From Plasmopara viticola (taxonomy: Eukaryota > Oomycota > Peronosporomycetes > Peronosporales > Peronosporaceae): DNA of 64,000 nucleotides. Shown here piece after piece: positions 57,101 through 64,000 of the stretch. Each line of letters starts with the position of its first letter. Within the stretch, counting starts at the first letter, position 1. The DNA lies in contig MBPM02000006.1 of assembly GCA_001695595.3 (NCBI GenBank), forward strand, positions 868,001 through 932,000, written 5' to 3'. The position numbers and the translations under genes are program-made. The notes under the pieces were generated by a model. That model was not told the origin of the DNA and did no database searches. It saw only the letters and a program-made list of their open reading frames with translations.

Positions 57101-60100
57101 GGTCAGCTCGAGATCTATGAGAGCTCACAAGCCGCCGGCGATTTTAATCCTCTCTGCCGCAGAAACACATTTGTCAATGTTGGCACAATATTTATTAATT
57201 TTCATAATCACAAAAAGCTACCTTGCACGACCTCAAGAGCCAATTTGTCCCTTTAAGCGGCTACGAACAGAAATCATCAGAGTATGTCCAGATGAAAAAC
57301 CGTAATGGTCGAAATCACTTGGTGATCAAACACATTATCATCTACGGGGCGTTTAGATGCCCTTGCGTACCAAGTACTTATATAGCATATTCTTAGATAA
57401 ACTAATTGCGGTGAGAAGTGTATTCGACTCTATCATTTCGATTCGATAAAATTCATCTACTAAATTTAGTGCAACGCAGAAAGTGCACTCGTACACACTG
57501 TTACGCAATATAATCTTCCTTGTAATGAATGATTGAGCATATACTGTTGCAATCCCTGGCTTATTATATGCAATAAAAAGTCGACACCTTCAGACCATCA
57601 AAATTCGGTAATGAGTGCAGAGACTTCGACTCGACAATGCGATCTTTTGCGTTTTCAGCAAAGTCGACATCAAAGAGACTACACAGCTCTTAGGGCAGTG
57701 ACTATTTCCTGGTGATACAGCATATCGTGCCTTGCCGACTTCTCTGGCTTTGCCGAACGAGACAAAGCATTTATGACGCTTTTATTTGTACCAACTGTTG
57801 CGCTTTAATCCAACGCTATTCGTGAAAATAAGGGCTCTCAAACTAGATCTTCCAATTCATGACAGGAAACTGCTTGCCCTAAAGTAAGCACCGGCTATGC
57901 TTCAGTCGCATCTTCTAAGCTTAAACCTTGCTGTGGTCAATTCAGACCATGCGATTTTGAGGACGGAGATCACGACAAAATAAAAGGTTCTCAAACGTAG
58001 TTCGTAGGTCTTTGGCTGAGACGGGCCCCGGTGGATCTGATTGCAAATCGCATGGTCTTTATTCATCTCGCCCACAAGGGGCTCAAGAATAGGGATTTTC
58101 CGAAAAAGTTTTGAATTGATTGTTAGGACCGGCTCCAAGAGTAATCAAACCGCGTAAAAAATGCCGCATTTCACGGAACAGAAAAGACCAAGACGAAAGC
58201 AACCTCCTTCTATATTTGATTTACAAAATAAATAAAAGCTGTCATGTACAGCGCGCATCCGATCATAGGTGCTTTAATTGGTGTGGAAATACTTTTATGA
58301 TGTGGCCCAGCTACCTCGTTTTACAGAACATGTGGACGTCCCTGAAACAACGGCCTGAAAACCGTTTTGATTTGAAAAGAGAAAAAACGTATGATACCTA
58401 TGTAAGTCGCAATGTTTAATCGGCACGCTGGAGTATGGTAAAAGAGACCACAAACTTTTGCTCGGAAACTTCGCTTCCATTTTCAGACTGGAAACGCTTC
58501 GAACCTAAGAACTTCGATTGTGAATTGCTTCTAATCCTTTAGATAAGCGAATTATATTTTGAGCTCGATCATGTTTGATACTATATCCACGTAACTCAAG
58601 ATTCGGTCTCTTTTGAACGCTAATTTGGCCCCGCAATAGCTTCTCCGAATGAAGTGATGCAGACGACAGTGCAAGAGACAATCCCATAACTGCCCTTTTT
58701 TCCAAGTTTCCCACCAATTCGCGTGCAATGGTAAAACGAGATTAGATGCGGTACTGAAGACACTGGCATAGCCATCGTAAACGTGCGCTAGTATAATGGC
58801 TCCTTTGTAAACCAAATTTCTTTTTATATGCCACGCAAGAAGTGGCTTCCAGACAATGCTCACGGCGCGCGATGATGTCGACCATACTTTCTAACGCTAT
58901 GACCTGCATCGACCGGATAGTAGCCATCCAAAGATCCTCCACCCTTTGCTTATAAGTGAGTGGACATCCTACGAAATGGCAAATTGTGTTGGTATTCAAG
59001 GGTAAACGAGTCACATGGTCCCATGCTTATACACCATTCACTTCGGCTCCCTGGACTCACCTGACAGCTATACCGAGGCTTGCTCTATCCTTTTTCTTGT
59101 TTGTCCTTAGCTTTGATGACCTCAATAACAAGGGCATAAATAGATCGGGTCTTTACCCATGCAAACTACGGACTTCCCCGTCGATTTAGGAGAGTCCTCT
59201 CCCATAATCAGTGAGACTATCGTGAAGCCCAGCAGTGTTAAAACTTATCTATGGATGATAAGCTTGTTACGACAGCATTATCAGCGACCTGGGTTAACGA
59301 ACAAGGCGAGTTTTTTGTTTGAGCTTCTCGTTACATTCATCGTACGACGACGGAGGTGCCTGTAAATCAGAAAACGAGAAACAATGATAGCTGTGCGACG
59401 TGGGTGATTCTCTGAAGCTCATTAAGAGCTTTTCCCGCCAAAGTCGCTCCTGGAGGGCGAGTTTTCAAGGTTCGCCGCCCAAGGCTTCGGCGTAGTCTTG
59501 TGGTACGCGCAACCTTTCCAATATAGGCGTAAAAGGGTCGTTTTTCTGCATTCGCATCTTTGAGAGCTAAATATAATGTCCGAGTTAGTGTGGTTAATCA
59601 AAATGACCCTGCCGACAGACAGCCTTCTTTGCTACCTATTTTGATATCAAATCCCTTTCCTATTGTACGCGATCCAAGTCTTAGTGTTAAGGTTGCGTTA
59701 TAAAGTCAAATTAAATGTTAAAACTTGGCTTCTCATATAAATTAGTACATGTGCGTTGAACCAAATCAAATGATTAAAGTGCAATCTGTTGCACACATCA
59801 TACCGAAAATAGTGAACGGTCGCTCACCGGAAGATCGTATATCGTTCTGCACGCCTCCTCTGTGTAAGGTGCTGCGTAACCCCGTCATATGCCCTAACCC
59901 TTAACAAATTTTAGGACCGACAAGAGCTTATTACCTCTTCAAGCCGATACGATGAATCAGGATAAGCTTGACCCGTCAAATTTAAAAAAGATTTAAAATT
60001 CCCGGAGTTTCTCCAATTGCCGTGTGTGTCAGCGCCCGATAAACGAAAAGGCTGTAAAGGGGCTGTGCAAAAAGGCCTGATCTGTCAAGGTAAGTCGCGC

Positions 60101-60384
60101 TTTGGTGTCTTGGAAATTTGGATCAATTTTATAGGGTCCCATTTTGTTTTACAATGGCCAAATTCCTTCGAATGCGAACAGTAAAGTCTAGATCAGTGTG
60201 ACAAAAAAGAGGAACAAATCGGATCTAGGTTTTCGATTGAATCGACCGGGATGGGTGTCTTGTGAAGAATGGCTGGCGGTCGGAAGAAAATAAGAGCAGC
60301 GCTCAGTGGTTTCAAGTCAGAGGTAAACTTCCGCTTGGGCAAATAATAGCTTTGTTCATTTAGCTTTTCTTTAAGCTAATTTTT
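54143..60384. other. Long stretch without a supportable gene
   Basis: Frames are short in both strands. Minus-strand frames between 58500 and 59014 (90 and 103 codons) are the least random-looking, but contain stops between them and no motif I know. A consensus-like donor CAAGGTAAGT at about 60087-60096 has no exon I can attach to it. Confidence 0.4.
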
Positions 60385-60605
60385 TGCAATAGTAATATGG
60401 TCCGAATGGAAACTAGATGATTCCTGAGCGTGCAGATGTTGCAATTTAAGGTGACAAATTTTTAGCACCCGCATGCGTACATTTTTTTTTCAGGAACAAC
60501 TCACGCAGGAAAATAGAATCTTTCCGTTTGTGTTCATCAAAAAGGAATCCCGAATGATAGGATTCCAATTAGGAGCCCCGAAAGGGTTTGCTAACTCATT
60601 TAAAG
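60385..60605. repeat. Dispersed repeat, copy 2
   Basis: Second copy of the repeat at 53910-54142, same strand, without the adjoining CRN coding fragment. Its left border is sharp (TTGCAATAGTAAT after a T run). Confidence 0.85.
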
Positions 60606-61124
60606 TTTTGTGCAAATACTCTTGGGCTTCAGGCAACTGGATTATTCAAACTGGGCATTTCCATGGGGCTCGGTTTGACGGTTTGAAAATTGTGTAATAC
60701 GTGAGTGTATGTTATAGTCGAGTCAACATTACCCCAAGTTAGGAGATATCGGGAGAGGATATCCGTAGAAGTGACGTGCCGCCGCGTAAAGTCTTGTAGG
60801 TTGCGGATAGGGCAATTAGGTGTTAATAACAAATCAACACCAGCTTGGCCTGCAAAAGTGTTCATATTATTTCAAGACCAAAAACTGGAGTTGAGCTGAG
60901 AAGCTGTTTTCCAGTGGAATTGGGCTGCTTTAAACTATATAAACCCGTAAAATTGTTTGTTGAATCCTCACCAAGTGAAAATTGCTTGCGAAGTAATTTA
61001 GGAACGTTGTGATTCAATGTTTAAACCATTCGTATTGATTGGGTTTCCCTTTAGGGTCCATTGTACTTTAGAGGTAAGTGGTAACCTGTGGGATCCACTT
61101 GAGTGGCCTGCTTGCGCAGATACT
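60606..61124. other. No supportable gene
   Basis: Somewhat richer in G and C than the region before it. Presumed 3' flank of the decayed minus-strand gene at 61.1-62.6 kb. Confidence 0.4.
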
Positions 61125-62590
61125 TCAAGTTTTGCGTAGGAAATATGGAAGTGGCCCAGCCGGAATTCTTCCCATCGAGGGTGAATTTATTATGGCGGAT
61201 AGAGTCGAATTATCACATAATAACCACAACGAACGGGGCAGTGCCGATGCTGCATTTTCGAGAACCGCACTCAATTTAGGTGGGTCCATATGGATGCTAA
61301 ATTTAATGATTTGCAGAGCTAGGTCGGCCTCAGCCAATTTTAACTTTGATAAGAATTGGGCCTGTTCTGGGCATAATTGACCCAAAAGTGACTGGTATCC
61401 AAAGTCGGTCTGGTTTGGGTAAAGTGCTGAGACGCGGCCGAATATTGACCCGTCGGCTGACGATGGGTAATTACGTGTACTCAACTCTCGGAGGACCGCG
61501 TGACAAAAAAGCCTTAGACCGAAGGTGGGAAAATTGACATTCACTTCCAAATCGAGTGAAACTCGGTGAAGGCTTGGTTGTGCTTGGACCGTTAACAGTA
61601 GTTTGTCCGAGTCAGTAATTTCGAAAGAAGGTCCCATGAATTCCTCAATGACCGCGCAGAGTTGAGGGAGGCTTAGCTCTCTACCATTGCCTTGGTTTAC
61701 GGCCCCGTTAAATATTTTTTCGCCCACACTCGAGACCGTTACAAAAGACGCCACAGACTGGAGTGGATTCACAGTTGTGTCCCAAAGAAGGATATCTGGT
61801 CCGGCGGAATGGGTCCTTCCGATCCTTCACAAAGCCATTCGTAAAAGTTTATAGAGAAAATAGGCGGATATTCCCGTTGAGAGGGATGCAAAAGCCGCGA
61901 TCTCATAGTAGGGGTGGCAACGGTACTAAACACCACCCGTTTTGCCCGAAGGAGGCGTGCAGGCAAAAAATAAGCCGCTGTAGTTGATCCCACCGGAAAT
62001 TTTGGCTTGCCTTCGTTTGGCCAAACTAATTTTGGTCTAGCCATAATTGTAGGCTCGATGTCTTTCATTGAAGAAACTGGACCGAGTTCTGAGTTAGTGA
62101 TGACTTAGACCGGAGGCATTTTTGGTTAAACTATACCTGGCGGTTGTGTGAACGAAGACAACCAACAATATGAGCCGGTGTAATAAATACCGGCGGTGTA
62201 CCTTTTTGGACAAACCAGTCATAAATGAGTCCGTCCGTGGCGTCATCTGGTAGGCGCTAAAGGTCCACATAATACCAGAAACTCTACTTGGAATAAGGTT
62301 GAACTTTAATTTGCGACCGCAAATGGTCAAAGTTGTACCACCCAATCTTCTGCACACCTCCCGATCGGTGCACTGAAAACGTACTCCAGCATTACGAATA
62401 AGTCTCGAAGATGGGCCAAATTAGACGACCACAACGGTGTCTGCGGCGTTGAACCGAGTGAGGTCATTATTTCCGTATCAATAAAACTTGACGTGAGCTT
62501 TCTAGCCAAAATCCACATTGGAAGGTATTGTTCGAGAGAGATTTGCAGGGGTACTCCAGCTAAAGTGGCGAAACGTTATGTTGTGGGTCT
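61125..62590 (-). pseudogene. Decayed gene of unknown family
   Basis: The minus strand holds a chain of coding-looking segments that must be joined by changing frame. One lies at about 62590-62330 (LQISLEQYLPMWILARKL), one at about 62240-62110 (IYDWFVQKGTPPVFITPAH), one at 62068-61769 (ATG start, reading SINFYEWLCEGSEGPIPP), and then a 215-codon run at 61772-61125 that begins with GTG right where the previous one stops. The last is free of stops and well balanced (QLCAVIEEFMGPSF, then NQTDFGYQSLLGQLCPEQ), so decay is recent or incomplete. Total length would be near 480 residues. I recognise no family. A structural protein of an endogenised virus or an orphan host gene are both possible, and I cannot choose. 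Confidence 0.5.
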
Positions 62591-62747
62591 CGGTCTGAAC
62601 CCTACATAGCAGCTTCCGCCTTCTCAAAAATAGCATCAGCCGGACGCGAAAACTCGGCTCTTGGTGCTGCATTTTGTCATGTCTGGCGCCATTTTTTGTC
62701 CTTTAGGGACCCGTCATGTTTAAACAGGCAAGAAATACCTTTCATGT

Positions 62748-62987
62748 TTATTCTTCTTTATTGCCAATACCCGGACACAGTGTAAACTTCGGTAGCTGTT
62801 GAGCTCGGCACGACCCGTTAAACGGGGGGTGGGTGGGTGGAGCAAGAGCGATTTGACGGCTGAAAAAGTGGGCGAGCGAAGCTTGGGCCTGTCGCTGCCC
62901 GCTTTCGATGTAGCTGGCAAATTGCGGAATTACAACTTTTTCTATAGTCCGCTTACTCCCCTGAGCTCTTGTAAATAATGTAGCCAT
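62748..62987 (-). CDS. Small hypothetical protein upstream of the decayed gene
   Basis: 79 codons with an ATG start at 62987, ending in TAA. The product begins MATLFTRAQGSKRTIEKVV and contains SYIESGQRQAQASLAHFF, predicted helical, then a Pro-rich stretch. It is on the same strand as the decayed gene and about 160 bp upstream of its first legible segment. It could be an exon or companion of that gene. No family recognised. Confidence 0.3.
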   Translation of the reverse strand: MATLFTRAQGSKRTIEKVVIPQFASYIESGQRQAQASLAHFFSRQIALAPPTHPPFNGSCRAQQLPKFTLCPGIGNKEE

Positions 62988-63745
62988 CGTTTACAAACTT
63001 TTTGTGGCAAGACCTTATAAGCAACACGAGTACGGCCACATTAACGATAGCTTGAATTGTAATTTTGCAGGACAATTACAACTGCCGTTAAACAGAGGCG
63101 GCTTTTTGTCTAATATGTCGAATATTGATCCTACAGAAAAAATATTGTACTTTGCCGCCCGGTGGTTGGCGAGCTACTGTACTAATAAGAGACCTGAATC
63201 TGGGCCGACGGGTGCGAGTAGTGTTCTTATGAGTTTGTTTTTGTAACGAGGTGTTAAATATATTGAGCATTGGTCACACAATAGCTTTCAAGAGGGATAC
63301 TGCAAGGACATTTAGGTATCATTAAATGCTGTTATCATTGTCGGCGATAACAATGACGCCAATACCATCATCACTTTGAAAAGAACATTATATTTCGGAA
63401 TGATGCCATCGCGTCTGATCACTATTTCTGCGCAAAATTAAGCGCGCATCGACCTATGATGACCTAAATCTCGACGAAAAGTACGCTACAAAAGAGGCGA
63501 AATCCCAAGAAGAGCGCGCCGAAGAGACGAGGAGTGGTCTCAGAACTTGAATGCATGACGATCGAACCTGTGGCAACTCATGCAATCGAAAATGCGCGTT
63601 GTAGTTCACGACGCACATACATGAATTAGCTCGACACAAACAACTCTGGAATGCGCTCACTACAAACCACTGTATGCTTATAACAGCTCGAAAATTATAC
63701 TATATATAGATGAACACAAAAGCTTATCTAAACAGCACTCTTTTT
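62988..63745. other. No supportable gene
   Basis: Around 63325-63375 a TTATCATTGTCGGCGATAACAATGACG patch, palindromic in part (GTTATC to GATAAC), loosely resembles the 27-bp repeat and LTR-like sequence. Otherwise nothing recognised. Confidence 0.4.
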
Positions 63746-64000
63746 TCGGAAAAGGTTGGGGTGACGCCCTTCTTCCAAGCGCGGGGGCTAAATGCTCGCG
63801 CGCTTCGGGCAGGTGCTCTTGGGCATCTGCAGGTCTCTAACGAGTCTCACCCTCGACGCGACGGTCTCCAGCACCAGGCCAAACCCCCTTCCACGCCCTT
63901 AACCGCGCCAACCGCATCCGGATTGGCTCCTTTAATGTGAATTCTCTAGGTTCGAAGCGCAAGAAGCACGAAACACTCCACGAAGATCTCCGGCGCTACC
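63746..64000 (+). mobile_element. Non-LTR retrotransposon (LINE), 5' end
   Basis: The first 133 bp (63746-63878) are the same 5' module as in the short retroposons at 29.8 and 35.4 kb. After CAGCACCAGG the sequence departs from theirs and enters a frame reading RIRIGSFNVNSL, the N-terminal signature of an AP-type endonuclease of LINEs (FNVNSL corresponds to the conserved strand with the catalytic Asn). The frame is open to the window edge (HETLHEDLRRY). This looks like the autonomous partner of the short elements; the rest lies outside the window. Confidence 0.8.

Noticed and set aside
63746..63860. HDV-like ribozyme at the LINE 5' end
   Set aside because: Outer stem, two hairpins and CTAACGAG fit loosely, but I could not find a P1 helix in the required nested order; kept only as a structured-module finding.
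1..64000. tRNA or rRNA genes
   Set aside because: I looked for T-loop and rRNA landmarks by eye and saw none convincing; tRNAscan-SE and Infernal would be decisive.

Overview
The window looks like an oomycete nuclear genome, most likely Peronosporales (Phytophthora or a downy mildew). Four things point there: Crinkler (CRN) effector remnants with the N-terminal LYLAK and HVL motifs, two WRKY19-like Cys/His-repeat proteins typical of oomycetes, decayed Ty3/gypsy and non-LTR retroelements, and a textbook oomycete initiator/flanking promoter element. Most of the sequence is AT-rich, gene-poor and full of stop codons. Real genes stand out as GC-rich islands. No tRNA, rRNA or CRISPR array was recognised, although no covariance-model scan could be run.

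Layout. 1-16.4 kb is repeat debris: LTR-like fragments, a decayed 27-bp tandem repeat, a minus-strand gypsy RNase H fragment and a degraded plus-strand gypsy pol (zinc knuckle, protease, RT, RNase H, integrase in order). 16.4-20.1 kb holds one long intact minus-strand gene for a four-helix membrane, ankyrin-repeat protein with two C-terminal TIR domains. 20.2-26.4 kb has a striking perfect palindrome, a second gypsy relic and a short TIR DNA transposon with a near-perfect 8-bp target duplication. 26.4-28.4 kb has a broken MFS sugar transporter facing a small acidic hypothetical gene. 29.8 and 35.4 kb carry two copies of a short retroposon whose 5' module is also the 5' end of an autonomous LINE entering the window at 63.7 kb.

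36.4-37.7 kb encodes a phytochelatin synthase with its catalytic triad. 38-44 kb is again gypsy debris. 44.1-49.9 kb is a gene cluster: two divergent WRKY19-like paralogues sharing a 2-kb intergenic region, then ORC2 only 110 bp downstream of the second. 50.1-52.2 kb is a CRN effector pseudogene on the opposite strand, and a second CRN scrap lies at 53.7 kb. 54-61 kb is largely featureless. 61.1-63.0 kb holds an unrecognised decayed minus-strand gene.

The intact genes do not form one pathway. They are housekeeping (ORC2, origin recognition), metal/thiol metabolism (phytochelatin synthase), probable nucleic-acid-binding proteins (WRKY19-like pair) and a candidate membrane-anchored TIR signalling protein or NADase. 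The last is the most unusual protein here, and its second TIR domain has lost the catalytic glutamate. Gene starts given here use the first ATG; several longer open frames begin with TTG or GTG, which I did not accept.
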